From the NCBI GenBank assembly GCA_910577555.1, contig CAJTLF010000006.1:33636-97635 (forward strand): a stretch of 64,000 nucleotides of DNA, read 5' to 3'. Origin of the DNA: an uncultured Christensenella sp. (GTDB lineage: Bacteria; Bacillota; Clostridia; Christensenellales; Borkfalkiaceae). The first letter of the stretch is position 1. Each line of letters opens with the position of its first letter. Below are positions 49,903 to 58,335 of the stretch, in pieces. The notes beneath the pieces are model-generated. The model was not told the origin of the DNA. It made no database searches and saw only the letters and a list, made by a program, of their open reading frames with translations. The translations under genes and the position numbers were made by a program.

Positions 49903-51693
49903 ATGACAGGGGATTTAAAAGAGTTTTTGTCAACTCTCAAGCAAAAACTTAATATAATAGAAGTTGCAAGCGGTTATATTTCGCTTGAACGGCGCGGCGG
50001 CAGCTGGTGGGCTTGCTGTCCCTTTCACCACGAAAAAACCCCGTCCTTTTCCATTAACGAAAGCGACCAGTATTATCACTGCTTCGGTTGCGGCGAATCC
50101 GGCGACGTTATAAAGTTCGTTCAGAGCATGGAAAATATCGAGTTTATCGACGCGGTGAAAATGCTTTCCGAACGCGCCAATCTGCCAATGCCGCAGACAG
50201 GCTTCGACAACCGCCAGACCGTAGAATTAAAACGCAAAAAGGACGCCGTGCTTGAAATTTTATCGGCAACGGCGCATTTTTATCTCGATAATTTAAACTC
50301 TGGCAACGCCGATAAGCACGTGGAATACATTTTGAAACGGAAAATTCCCGCGTCTATGGTGCGCACTTTCGGTTTGGGCGCAAGCCTTAACTTCAACGAT
50401 TTGCCTAAGTTTCTGCTTTCCAAAGGCTTTTCCACGCAGGATATGCTTGATAGCGGCGTCGTAGGCGAAGTCAACGGCAGACTTATAGATTCGCAGGGCG
50501 GCAGGCTGATATTTCCAATAATAAACGCAATGAACGAAGTTATCGCGTTCGGCGGAAGAATGCTTGAAAAAACCTCTTTCGGAAAATATAAAAACACGCG
50601 CGACACCATCGTTTTTAATAAAAGCAAGTCGCTTTATAACGTAAACCTTTTAAAAAAGCTGAAAAAGACGCAAACTATAAGTAGCGTTATTATGGTGGAA
50701 GGGTATATGGATACCATTTCGCTGTATTCTGCGGGTTTTAAAAACGTGGTTGCGAGTATGGGTACTTCGCTCACGCAAGACCAGGCAAGGCTTTTAAAAA
50801 GGTATTCTGATAACGTACTTATAAGCTACGACGGCGACGCGGCGGGACAAAAAGCCAACGACCGCGGTATGGATATATTCAAGAACAACGGGCTTAACGT
50901 AAAAGTCGTGCCGCTCGGCGACGGGCTTGACCCCGACGACGTAATAAAAAAGCTAGGCGCGGAAGAATATCAAAAGCGGCTTGACAACGCCATGCCGCTT
51001 ATCGATTACAAGCTTAAATCTGCCGCCCGCGCGTTCGATTTGGAACGCCCCGACGACAGACGCAAATACGTTTCGGAAGCGATAAAAATAATAAAAACCG
51101 CGGATAGCGCGGCGGAGCAGGAAGACCTTTTAAAACAGCTCCGCGACGCTACGGGGCTTACTTACGAATCTTTGCGGCGCGATTTGGATTCAGTGCCTAA
51201 GGATAATACCCCCGCTTTGAAAATTGCCGAGAGAAAGGACGTTTCCACCGTTTGGGAAAGGGCGTCGCGGTTCGTTCTTGCCGCCTATCTTTTTAACTCT
51301 AAGATATCGAAAACGCAGGATATATCGGGGGTAAAGTTTGCAAACGACGTACACGAATTGATAGCGAAGTATATTAAAACGCAGTTGGAATTGGAAGAAC
51401 GGGTGCGTCCCGCCGAACTTCTGGAGCTGTTCGACGAAGGCACCGAAGAGTACGCCGAAGTGACCAAAATATTCGACTATTCGGACGGCGACAGACTTAA
51501 AGGCGAAGTTGCCGAAAGATATTTCAACGACAGTATCAGGAAGTTGCGACTGCACGATTTGGACGAGAAAATTAACCGTTTACAGTTGGAAGTTGCCGCC
51601 GAAACAGACCTTCAGAAACGCAAGACGCTTGCGGAAACCATAACTCGGCTGACTTTACAAAAGACGAGAATAAAACACGGGGACAATATATGA
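49903..51693 (+). CDS. dnaG: DNA primase
   Basis: 596 aa. Makes RNA primers for replication. N-terminal CHC2 zinc domain (CPFHHEKTPSF, YHCFGCGESGD), then the catalytic core with TOPRIM motifs IMVEGYMDTI and ISYDGDAAGQKA, and a C-terminal helicase-binding region. GGTGAT precedes the ATG by a short gap. Overlaps rpoD by 4 nt, the classic primase-sigma arrangement. Confidence 0.97.
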   Translation: MTGDLKEFLSTLKQKLNIIEVASGYISLERRGGSWWACCPFHHEKTPSFSINESDQYYHCFGCGESGDVIKFVQSMENIEFIDAVKMLSERANLPMPQTGFDNRQTVELKRKKDAVLEILSATAHFYLDNLNSGNADKHVEYILKRKIPASMVRTFGLGASLNFNDLPKFLLSKGFSTQDMLDSGVVGEVNGRLIDSQGGRLIFPIINAMNEVIAFGGRMLEKTSFGKYKNTRDTIVFNKSKSLYNVNLLKKLKKTQTISSVIMVEGYMDTISLYSAGFKNVVASMGTSLTQDQARLLKRYSDNVLISYDGDAAGQKANDRGMDIFKNNGLNVKVVPLGDGLDPDDVIKKLGAEEYQKRLDNAMPLIDYKLKSAARAFDLERPDDRRKYVSEAIKIIKTADSAAEQEDLLKQLRDATGLTYESLRRDLDSVPKDNTPALKIAERKDVSTVWERASRFVLAAYLFNSKISKTQDISGVKFANDVHELIAKYIKTQLELEERVRPAELLELFDEGTEEYAEVTKIFDYSDGDRLKGEVAERYFNDSIRKLRLHDLDEKINRLQLEVAAETDLQKRKTLAETITRLTLQKTRIKHGDNI

Positions 51694-52751
51694 ATTTATC
51701 CGAACAAAAACTTGGTGAAATTTTAAAACATATTATCGAAACTTACGGCTCAAAGGGTTCCATAACCACGAACACCCTTTGCGACATAATGGAAAAATAC
51801 GAAACAACTCCTACGCAGATGGATTTCGTATATAAATCCATTGCCGACGCGGGAATACAGATTATCGACGAAGCCGAAAGGGACAGGGAGCTTTACGAAC
51901 AGGCTCTCTCCGATATAGGTCTTGACGACCCCGTTAAAATGTACCTTAAAGATATAGGCCGCGTACCGTTGCTTACCGGCGACGACGAGATAGAGCTTGC
52001 CCGCAGAATGCAGGAAGACGGCGACGAAGACGCGAAAAAGCAGCTTTCGGAAGCCAATTTAAGGCTTGTGGTTTCCATTGCGAAAAGGTACGTCGGACGC
52101 GGTATGCTCTTTCTCGATTTAATTCAGGAAGGCAATCTCGGACTTATGAAAGCGGTTGAAAAGTTCGACTATCAGAAAGGCTTCAAATTTTCAACTTACG
52201 CTACCTGGTGGATAAGGCAGGCGATAACCCGCGCCATTGCAGACCAGGCGCGCACAATCCGTATACCCGTGCATATGGTGGAAACCATAAACAAACTCAC
52301 GCGCGTATCCCGCATACTATTGCAAAAGCTCGGACGTGAACCGACTCCCGCGGAAATAGCGAAAGAAATGGGGATAAGCGAAGAGCGCGTATGCGAAATT
52401 CAGAAAATAGCTCAGGACCCCGTTTCGCTTGAAACGCCTATCGGCGAAGAAGAAGACAGCCATTTGGGCGACTTTATAGAAGACGTAACTACGACAACCC
52501 CTTCGGACAGCGTTTCTACTACCATGCTGAAGGAAACTTTATTGTCAGTGCTTAACAGCCTTACCCCCCGCGAAGAAAAGGTTTTGCGTTTAAGGTACGG
52601 TGTGGACGACGGCAGACCGCGCACTCTGGAAGAAGTGGGCAGAGAGTTCAACGTTACCAGAGAGAGAATAAGGCAGATTGAAGCTAAGGCGTTGAGAAAA
52701 TTGCGCCACCCGTCCCGCTCCAAACACCTTAAAGACTTTTTGGATACCTGA
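51690..52751 (+). CDS. rpoD: Primary sigma factor RpoD (SigA)
   Basis: 353 aa, the short form typical of Firmicutes. Region 1.2 DPVKMYLKDIGRVPLLT, region 2 with DLIQEGNLGLMKAVEKFDYQKGFKFSTYATWWIRQAI, region 3, and region 4 with RLRYGVDDGRPRTLEEVGREFNVTRERIRQIE. It recognises the TTGACA-17-TATAAT promoters seen throughout this window. It overlaps dnaG and trmK. Confidence 0.98.
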   Translation: MNLSEQKLGEILKHIIETYGSKGSITTNTLCDIMEKYETTPTQMDFVYKSIADAGIQIIDEAERDRELYEQALSDIGLDDPVKMYLKDIGRVPLLTGDDEIELARRMQEDGDEDAKKQLSEANLRLVVSIAKRYVGRGMLFLDLIQEGNLGLMKAVEKFDYQKGFKFSTYATWWIRQAITRAIADQARTIRIPVHMVETINKLTRVSRILLQKLGREPTPAEIAKEMGISEERVCEIQKIAQDPVSLETPIGEEEDSHLGDFIEDVTTTTPSDSVSTTMLKETLLSVLNSLTPREEKVLRLRYGVDDGRPRTLEEVGREFNVTRERIRQIEAKALRKLRHPSRSKHLKDFLDT

Positions 52752-53386
52752 TGGACAGGATAGAAAAGCTCTGCTCTTATCTTTCGCCCTGTAAAACTTT
52801 TGCCGACGTCGGTTGCGACCACGGTTATTGCACTCTTTACGCCTTAAAAAACGGTCTGTGCGAAAGCGCGGTCGTTTCGGATATAAGCGAAAAATGTCTG
52901 GATAAAGCCCGCGTGCTTTTGGATAAATTCGTAAGGGCGGGCGCGGTAACGGCGAAATGCTGTTTCGGAATGGAAGAAATAGAACCCGATACCGAACAGG
53001 TTTTAATAGCCGGTATGGGCGGCGACGAGATAACGGATATTTTAAAAAATTCGTTTATCCCGCATAAATTCGTTTTACAGCCAATGAAAAATCCGCGGGC
53101 TGTGCGCGAGTATCTGCTTAAAAACGGCGCGGCGATAGAGCGCGATGAAATTTTCGAAAGCGGCGGTAAGTTTTATTTCGTAATAAAGGGTTGCCGCGTG
53201 GGGAAGGGTTTGACTTACTCCGAAGCGCAGCTCGAATACTGTCACGATACTAAAAGCGTTGCGGCACAAAAATTTTTAAAGCAGGAACTGAACAAAAAAT
53301 ACGAATATCTTGCCCGTCCGCTCGGCGACGCGGCAAGAGCGGAAATAGAAGGACAAGCCCGTCTTATCCGCGGAGTACTCAAATGA
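52751..53386 (+). CDS. trmK: tRNA (adenine(22)-N1)-methyltransferase TrmK
   Basis: 211 aa. SAM-dependent methylation of A22 in tRNA. The start DRIEKLCSYL, cofactor site FADVGCDHGYCTLYAL, and LIAGMGGDEI with QPMKNPRAVREYL identify the family. Starts inside the rpoD stop (TGATG) and overlaps the next gene by 4 nt, the usual Firmicutes order. Confidence 0.95.
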   Translation: MDRIEKLCSYLSPCKTFADVGCDHGYCTLYALKNGLCESAVVSDISEKCLDKARVLLDKFVRAGAVTAKCCFGMEEIEPDTEQVLIAGMGGDEITDILKNSFIPHKFVLQPMKNPRAVREYLLKNGAAIERDEIFESGGKFYFVIKGCRVGKGLTYSEAQLEYCHDTKSVAAQKFLKQELNKKYEYLARPLGDAARAEIEGQARLIRGVLK

Positions 53387-54171
53387 CGGTTAAAGAAGTT
53401 TTTGATTATTTGGAGCGTGAAGTTGCGCCCGTGAAATTGTCGGACGATTTCTGCGCTCAGTTTAAAATGTACGATAACAGCGGCATAATAATAAACTGCG
53501 GTAACGAAGTTTCGGGTGCGCTGTTTACTCTCGACCTTACGGAAAAAGCCGTTTCAAAGGCGGCTGAGCTTGGCTATAATTTAATCGTCACTCATCACCC
53601 CGCTATTTACGGCGGTATATCGAAATTTGATTTAACGGCAAATCCGCAGGCGCGTGCTATTGCGGAATGTCTTAAAAAGGGGATTTCGGTTATAAGTATG
53701 CACCTAAATTTCGACGCCGCGCCAAACGGCATAGATTACTACTTAATGTGCGGTCTCGGCGGTAAAAACGGAAAATGCGCGGCAAATCCGCAGGGCGGCG
53801 GGTACGGCAGAGTATACGAGACCGAACCATTAGCGTTATCCGAATTGGCAAATAAGGTTGCGGAAAGGTTCGGAACGCAAAGAGCGTTGGTATACGGCGA
53901 CGAAAATAAAAAAATCAGCAAGATTGCGTCCTTTTGCGGCGCGGGCTGTGACGAATATAATATAAGCTTCGCCGCGAAAAACGGCGTTGACGCATTCGTT
54001 TCTTCGGATATGAAGCACCACGAAATTCTCGCCCTTACGGGAATGGGAATTGCGGTTATCGTGCTTACGCATTACGCGTCCGAAAATTACGGTATGCACC
54101 AAATTTATTTGAAAATCAAAGACGGGCTTAAAACTCCTTCAACTTATTTTACGGACAAGGAATTGCTTTAA
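53383..54171 (+). CDS. Nif3-like dinuclear metal centre protein
   Basis: 262 aa, the short YqfO/Nif3 form without the inserted PII-like domain. Metal ligands appear in THHPAIYGG, MHLNFDAAPNG and the C-terminal TGMGIAVIVLTHYASEN-type segment. Family proteins are linked to GTP cyclohydrolase I type 2-like folds, and the true reaction is unsettled. 4-nt overlap with trmK, its usual partner. Confidence 0.93.
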   Translation: MTVKEVFDYLEREVAPVKLSDDFCAQFKMYDNSGIIINCGNEVSGALFTLDLTEKAVSKAAELGYNLIVTHHPAIYGGISKFDLTANPQARAIAECLKKGISVISMHLNFDAAPNGIDYYLMCGLGGKNGKCAANPQGGGYGRVYETEPLALSELANKVAERFGTQRALVYGDENKKISKIASFCGAGCDEYNISFAAKNGVDAFVSSDMKHHEILALTGMGIAVIVLTHYASENYGMHQIYLKIKDGLKTPSTYFTDKELL

Positions 54172-54188
54172 GCCTAAAGGAGATATTT

Positions 54189-54890
54189 ATGGGACAGATT
54201 GAAAAACTTTTAAAGTATCAGGAAGCGGACGAAAAGCTGTTGAAAATCGAGCGCGAAACTTCAGGCTCGGAAGAGAGAAAAAACTTTGCACAGGCGAAAA
54301 ACTTTCTCACCAAAGCACCGGAAAAACTTGATTCTCTGGAAGCAAAGGCTCTCGAACTTAAAACGCTTGCGGAACAGTTGGTTTCGAAATATGAAAAAAT
54401 CGCCGAAGAGCTTTCGGATTATGAAAATCTCGACGAACTCGTGGACGGCGGTGCAGACATTTCTTTCTATAAAAAGAGCGTTTTGCAGCTTACCGAAACT
54501 ATTAAAAAGTTGAAAAACGACGTTGCCGCGCTGAATAAAGCGGTTAAGGATTCCGAAGAAGAATATCAGGCAATGAAGAAAAAGACCATTGCCGTGCAAA
54601 AGCAGTTTAAGGAATATTCGGAAGTTTACAAGGCTTATAAAGAGAGCAAGACTGCCGAAGTCAATGCCGTTAAGGAAGAACTCGACGCGCTTGCAAAGGG
54701 CATAGAAGCGGAAGTATTGAATAAATACAACGAGAAGAGAAGCGAGCGGATTTTTCCCATTTTATGCGCAGTAAAGGGCGGGAGATGCTCAAAGTGCGGT
54801 AACGAGCTTTCGCTTGCGGGAAAAGAAAGAATTGAAAACGGCAAGGTTACGGAGTGCGAAAACTGTCACAGAATACTCTTTAAAGAGTAA
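54189..54890 (+). CDS. Coiled-coil protein with a C4 zinc ribbon
   Basis: 233 aa. Residues 1-170 are a long Lys/Glu/Ala-rich coiled coil, and residues about 195-230 are a zinc ribbon with two CxxC pairs (CSKCG and CENCH). This matches the CT398/Cdsz-like family found downstream of nif3 genes in many bacteria; its function is unclear. AAAGGAG precedes the ATG by 8 nt. Last gene of the dgt-dnaG-rpoD cluster. Confidence 0.9.
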   Translation: MGQIEKLLKYQEADEKLLKIERETSGSEERKNFAQAKNFLTKAPEKLDSLEAKALELKTLAEQLVSKYEKIAEELSDYENLDELVDGGADISFYKKSVLQLTETIKKLKNDVAALNKAVKDSEEEYQAMKKKTIAVQKQFKEYSEVYKAYKESKTAEVNAVKEELDALAKGIEAEVLNKYNEKRSERIFPILCAVKGGRCSKCGNELSLAGKERIENGKVTECENCHRILFKE

Positions 54891-54923
54891 ATTTTAGTGC
54901 AGTTTGCACAAATTTCGGCAAAA

Positions 54924-54976
54924 ATCGTTGACAAACGATAAATTTCGTGATAGAGTTAAGTTCCTTCTTAAGAAGG
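54924..54976 (+). promoter_or_regulatory. Promoter with two palindromic operators before the flavoprotein
   Basis: TTGACA (54928-54933), a 17-bp spacer and TAGAGT (54951-54956). Palindrome ATCGTT-gaca-AACGAT (54924-54939) covers the -35 box, and the perfect CCTTCTTAAGAAGG (54963-54976) sits at the expected transcription start. The roughly 100-nt leader also forms an AAGTCC/GGGCTT hairpin before the ribosome site. Confidence 0.55.
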
Positions 54977-55073
54977 GCTATAATAAACGGCGGTAAAGCT
55001 GTAAAAAATAGGGGAAGAGTTAAGTCCGTTGGGTTTTGTCCGATGGGCTTTACTTTTTGCAAAGGAGTATCCA

Positions 55074-55697
55074 ATGAAGGTTTTAATGCTTAACGGTAGC
55101 CCGCATAAGCAGGGTTGTACGCATACCGCTCTCTCGATAGTGGCGGCGGAACTTGAAAAGCAGGGGATAGAGAGCGAAATTATCTGGTTGGGAAATTCGC
55201 CTGTGCGCGGCTGTATAGGTTGCGGCGGGTGCAAAGCGGCTGGCAAATGCGTCTTTGACGACGATATTTTAAACTCCGTCGGTGAAAAGGTGAAGCTTGC
55301 AGACGGGTATATCTTCGGCGCGCCCGTGCATTACGCATCGCCTAACGGGGTTACCGTTGCCATACTGGACAGACTGTTTTGCGCGTACGGAAAATATATG
55401 CAGTTTAAACCCGCGGCAAGCGTGGTTTCGGCAAGGCGTGCGGGAACTACCGCGTCATACGACGTATTGAACAAGTATGCAGGTATAAACAATATGCTGG
55501 CAGTGCCGTCCACTTATTGGAATATGGTTCACGGCAATTCGCCCGAAGAAGTTTATAAGGACGAAGAAGGGGTTGCCGTAATGCGTGCAATAGGCAGTAA
55601 TATGGCGTGGCTTTTAAAGCTTTTGAATAGCGCGAAGGGAACGGATTTGGAAAAGCCCGTAATAATTCCCAAGGTTAAAACCAACTTTATAAGATAA
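55074..55697 (+). CDS. Iron-sulfur flavoprotein / NADPH-dependent FMN reductase
   Basis: 207 aa flavodoxin-like fold. Start VLMLNGSPHKQGCTHTAL binds the FMN phosphate; GCIGCGGCKAAGKC supplies clustered cysteines as in iron-sulfur flavoproteins; YIFGAPVHYASPNG follows. Such proteins pass electrons or detoxify oxygen products in anaerobes. The ATG at 55074 follows AAGGAG by 7 nt; 15 earlier codons are open but lack a site. Two palindromes at the promoter suggest control by a redox- or effector-sensing regulator encoded elsewhere. Confidence 0.88.
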   Translation: MKVLMLNGSPHKQGCTHTALSIVAAELEKQGIESEIIWLGNSPVRGCIGCGGCKAAGKCVFDDDILNSVGEKVKLADGYIFGAPVHYASPNGVTVAILDRLFCAYGKYMQFKPAASVVSARRAGTTASYDVLNKYAGINNMLAVPSTYWNMVHGNSPEEVYKDEEGVAVMRAIGSNMAWLLKLLNSAKGTDLEKPVIIPKVKTNFIR

Positions 55698-55700
55698 GTA

Positions 55701-55728
55701 AAACGGAGCGTCAATTAACGCTCCGTTT
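55701..55728 (+). terminator. Intrinsic terminator
   Basis: AAACGGAGCGT / ACGCTCCGTTT stem with a 6-nt loop, then a T-rich run. Ends the flavoprotein gene. Confidence 0.85.
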
Positions 55729-55763
55729 GTTTCTTTTATGCTTTATAATTGAAATGGAAACAA

Positions 55764-55964
55764 TTAATCTACGTCTTCAAAAAATTCGTCAAAAGAAATA
55801 TTAAAAACCCTTACCAGCTTTATAACGTAGCTTGCCTTTGGTTCATTCACGGAACGTTCCCAATAATCTACGGCTTTTTGACTGACTTCTATCAATTTTG
55901 CAAGCTGTGCTTGCGTAAGACGAGCGTCCGTTCTTAATTCCTTTATTCTTTGTCCTAAAGTCAT
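55764..55964 (-). CDS. Small Xre-family repressor (cassette 3)
   Basis: 66-aa single Cro/C1 HTH: GQRIKELRTDARLTQAQLA, recognition part SQKAVDYWERSV, and end FNISFDEFFEDVD. It is divergent from a 114-aa gene. Two copies of an AGAAGA-AA-TCTTCT operator lie between them: one on this gene's own -10 box and one in the partner's promoter, so auto-repression is likely. TATAAT ends 7 nt before the ATG and there is no ribosome site, so the message may be leaderless. A terminator-like stem of the flavoprotein gene lies past its stop. Confidence 0.9.
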   Translation of the reverse strand: MTLGQRIKELRTDARLTQAQLAKLIEVSQKAVDYWERSVNEPKASYVIKLVRVFNISFDEFFEDVD

Positions 55965-55971
55965 GAGAAAA

Positions 55972-56027
55972 ATTATAGAAGAAATCTTCTCAAAAAAGTT
56001 GACAAAGAAGAAATCTTCTTATATAAT
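55972..56027. promoter_or_regulatory. Divergent promoters with two operators (cassette 3)
   Basis: Plus-strand promoter: TTGACA (55999-56004), 17 bp, TATAAT (56022-56027). Its spacer is the palindrome AAGAAGA-AA-TCTTCTT (56005-56020). A second copy, AGAAGA-AA-TCTTCT (55977-55990), abuts the minus-strand -10 (55972-55977) of the Xre gene. The operator centres are 29 bp apart. Confidence 0.8.
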
Positions 56028-56056
56028 TATGTCAAAAGATTAAAGGAGTAGTATAT

Positions 56057-56401
56057 ATGGCAAGTTTTTTCAAAATGCTTAAAAGGTTAAATTTTAATCA
56101 ATACGGCATAGTAACGGGGTCGGATTTTAGAAACGGGTCGTTGCCCTATGCGTATTTGGGTAAAGCGGACAACGGTGAAAAAGGCAAACTAATGATTTAC
56201 GGTGAAAAAATAGAAGATTTTATTTTTGATAAATCGGACGTCGCTAGCGCAAAGATTTTACAACAGGAAGCTTATTTTAAAATGGGCAGTAATCAGCAGA
56301 AATGCGGACCCAAGTATGAAGTTAAATTCAACAACGGTAAAACGGCAATTATAGCAATTCCTGCAAACGGCGCGTATTTAGTGGAGCAGGTAATTTTTTA
56401 A
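56057..56401 (+). CDS. Small soluble protein (cassette 3 partner)
   Basis: 114 aa, not recognised. AAAGGAG precedes the ATG by 8 nt. It starts MASFFKMLKRLNF, basic and amphipathic, and continues with alternating strands typical of a small beta-rich domain (YEVKFNNGKTAIIAIPANGAYL). No membrane helix is present, unlike the partners in cassettes 1 and 2. Its promoter is fully overlapped by the Xre operator. It is monocistronic, ending at a strong terminator. AT-rich compared with the neighbouring aspS. Confidence 0.75.
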   Translation: MASFFKMLKRLNFNQYGIVTGSDFRNGSLPYAYLGKADNGEKGKLMIYGEKIEDFIFDKSDVASAKILQQEAYFKMGSNQQKCGPKYEVKFNNGKTAIIAIPANGAYLVEQVIF

Positions 56402-56421
56402 AACGTAATATTAGTATAAAG

Positions 56422-56456
56422 AACACCTGCGGAAAATAATTTTCCGCAGGTGTTTC
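56422..56456. terminator. Bidirectional intrinsic terminator
   Basis: A perfect 15-bp stem (AACACCTGCGGAAAA with its complement) around a TAA loop, between the convergent cassette 3 gene and aspS. Confidence 0.9.
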
Positions 56457-56477
56457 GTCTAATATAAGTTGTGTTAA

Positions 56478-57809
56478 TTACGGTGAAACTCTGTTTATAT
56501 CTCTGGGGAACATTGTAGCGTTGCGCACGTTCTTAAAGCCTAAAAGGTGCATCGTAAGTCTTTCAAGTCCCAAGCCCAAACCGCCGTGGGGGGGCGCGCC
56601 GTATTTGTGCAACATTAAATACGTTTCAAACTCGTCGGGGTTCATACCCATTTTTTTCATTTTTGTGACTTGTTCGTTATAGTCGTGAATTCGTTGTCCG
56701 CCGCTCGTTATTTCGAGTCCGCGGAACAAAAGGTCGAAAGACAAAGTAACTTCGGGGTCTTCGGGGTCGTCCATAGTGTAGAACGGGCGTTTTTTGGAAA
56801 GGTAGTGCGTCACGAAAAGGAAATCGGAATTGAACTGCTGTTTCGCCCACTTGCCCAAAAACGCTTCTTCTTCGGGTTCGAAGTCCTTCATATCCGTAAT
56901 ATTTTTCAGCTTTTTAACGCAAAGCTCTTTCGCGTCTTTAAAGCGCACGCAGGGAATGGAAGTTATTTCGGGAATATCAACTTTCAAAAGCTCAACTTCG
57001 GGCGCGTATTCGGTCTTTAAAAGGTTGAAAATATATTTCAGCGCACCCGTTTCCATATTCATTATATCGGTAAAGCTTTCAATAAAGCCCATCTCAAAGT
57101 CCATAGAGATATATTCGTTGAGATGGCGGGAAGTGTCGTGATGCTCTGCGCGGAATACGGGCGCAATCTCGAATACTCTTTCGTATACGGGCACGAGAGC
57201 CTGCTTATAAAGCTGGGGGCTTTGCGCAAGGTAAACGGTCTTGCCGAAATAGTCCAGCTTAAATACGTTAGTGCCGCCTTCAGCACCCGCAAAATTTATT
57301 TTGGGGGAATGTATTTCGGTAAAGTTCTGGCTCTGTAAATACTCCCTGAACCCGCGCTGTATACCTTCCTGAATTTTGAAAATAGCGCGTTCCTTGGGGT
57401 TGCGCAAGGTAACGGGGCGGTTGTCCAGATTTACCGAAAGCTCGCAGTTAATCTGCTTTTTTGATATTACTACGGGCGGAATTGCCGCGGGCGACGATAA
57501 TATTTCTATATTATGGATTTGTAACTCGAATCTTTCACTGCCGTCGCGCGTTTCGCTTCTGACTACTTTGCCGGTAATTTTAGCGCACGCCTGCTCGACT
57601 ATGCTTTCGTTCAGGCGGAAAGCCGAAAATTCGGGCGAATAAACGCACTGGATAAGCTCGCGCGCCGTTCTTACGAGAATGAACGCAAAGTCGGACATAT
57701 CTCTTATATTGTGAATTACGCCTTTAATCGTAACAACCTTATCGAGATTTTGCTTAAATTCGCAGTAGGGAGTGCAACTTTTGGCAATTGCGCCGTTAAT
57801 TTCTTCCAT
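56478..57809 (-). CDS. aspS: Aspartyl-tRNA synthetase, archaeal type (probably non-discriminating)
   Basis: 443 aa from the ATG at 57809, which follows AAGG by 8 nt; a GTG three codons earlier is possible. Class IIb synthetase with an N-terminal OB fold and the catalytic domain EGGTNVFKLDYFG, FRAEHHDTSRHLNEYISMDFEM (motif 2) and GLGLGLERLTMHLLG (motif 3). It lacks the GAD insertion of the common bacterial form, so it is the archaeal/eukaryotic type. Such enzymes in clostridia usually also charge tRNA-Asn with Asp for later GatCAB amidation, but this is inferred. A TTGCTT-17-TAAAAT promoter lies upstream. Confidence 0.93.
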   Translation of the reverse strand: MEEINGAIAKSCTPYCEFKQNLDKVVTIKGVIHNIRDMSDFAFILVRTARELIQCVYSPEFSAFRLNESIVEQACAKITGKVVRSETRDGSERFELQIHNIEILSSPAAIPPVVISKKQINCELSVNLDNRPVTLRNPKERAIFKIQEGIQRGFREYLQSQNFTEIHSPKINFAGAEGGTNVFKLDYFGKTVYLAQSPQLYKQALVPVYERVFEIAPVFRAEHHDTSRHLNEYISMDFEMGFIESFTDIMNMETGALKYIFNLLKTEYAPEVELLKVDIPEITSIPCVRFKDAKELCVKKLKNITDMKDFEPEEEAFLGKWAKQQFNSDFLFVTHYLSKKRPFYTMDDPEDPEVTLSFDLLFRGLEITSGGQRIHDYNEQVTKMKKMGMNPDEFETYLMLHKYGAPPHGGLGLGLERLTMHLLGFKNVRNATMFPRDINRVSP

Positions 57810-57922
57810 AAAAAACACCTTAATTGATTTTACTTAATAATTTTAAGGCTTTTACTGCCAAAAAGCAAGTAAAATTATGCTTGATTAAACCTTAAAAATT
57901 TTTTACCGTAAAAATTTACCAC

Positions 57923-57951
57923 TTGCATTTTTTATCTGTTTTGATTATAAT
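57923..57951 (+). promoter_or_regulatory. Promoter of 6S RNA
   Basis: TTGCAT (57923-57928), a 17-bp spacer and TATAAT (57946-57951), placing the start near 57958. Confidence 0.75.
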
Positions 57952-57957
57952 ATATAG

Positions 57958-58137
57958 TAGTCTGCGGTGTTCGTGGTATGGAAAATTCGTAATCCACAAA
58001 GTAACTAAGGGAGCGGCTCGTTCAGCGGAATAGGCAAGGTCTGTTTTTACGGAAAGTCTGAAGTCCGTTCTCGACGCACCCACCTGCGAGAAGCGGGTTA
58101 ATACTTTTTCATATCACGGCACAGGCGGATTTTTTTA
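57958..58137 (+). ncRNA. ssrS: 6S RNA
   Basis: About 180 nt. The 5' GTG-TT-CGTG pairs with the 3' CACG-G-CAC, the same closing stem with a UU/G bulge as in E. coli 6S RNA. The outer stem is TCTGC/GCGGA. The 3' side has CACCCACCT...GGGTTAATACT, in the position of the conserved CACC...GGGUU element. A U-tract follows the closing stem. 6S RNA imitates an open promoter and binds RNA polymerase with the housekeeping sigma factor in stationary phase. Identified by eye, not by a covariance model. Confidence 0.82.
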
Positions 58138-58205
58138 TTCGTAATTTCACGGTTTCGAAATACGCATTTTTACCCGTATTTTTGTGAATTGAAAGTCGTT
58201 TTCGC

Positions 58206-58234
58206 TTGCAAAACAGAGAGTAATATGATATAAT
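58206..58234 (+). promoter_or_regulatory. Promoter of tRNA-Glu
   Basis: TTGCAA (58206-58211), a 17-bp spacer and TATAAT (58229-58234), about 20 bp before the tRNA. Confidence 0.75.
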
Positions 58235-58253
58235 CACTAAGCAATTAAATAAA

Positions 58254-58328
58254 GGCCCTGTGGTCAAGCGGTTAAGACGGAGCCCTCTCAAGGCTCAATC
58301 CCGGGTTCGATTCCCGGCAGGGTCACCA
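58254..58328 (+). tRNA. tRNA-Glu (anticodon CUC)
   Basis: A full cloverleaf is readable: acceptor GGCCCTG/CAGGGTC, D arm GTC/GAC, anticodon arm GAGCC-CTCTCAA-GGCTC with anticodon CTC, and T arm CCGGG-TTCGATT-CCCGG, with CCA encoded. It reads GAG codons. The region after it changes to AT-rich accessory genes, so its 3' end could be an integration site. Confidence 0.95.
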
Positions 58329-58335
58329 AACAAGT

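Noticed and set aside
55749..55937. 62-aa plus-strand frame over the third Xre gene
   Set aside because: It runs antisense to a complete HTH domain and has no ribosome site.
57958..58137. RNase P RNA or tmRNA
   Set aside because: Too short, with no GAGGAAAGTCC block and no CCA end or tag frame. The closing stem fits 6S RNA.
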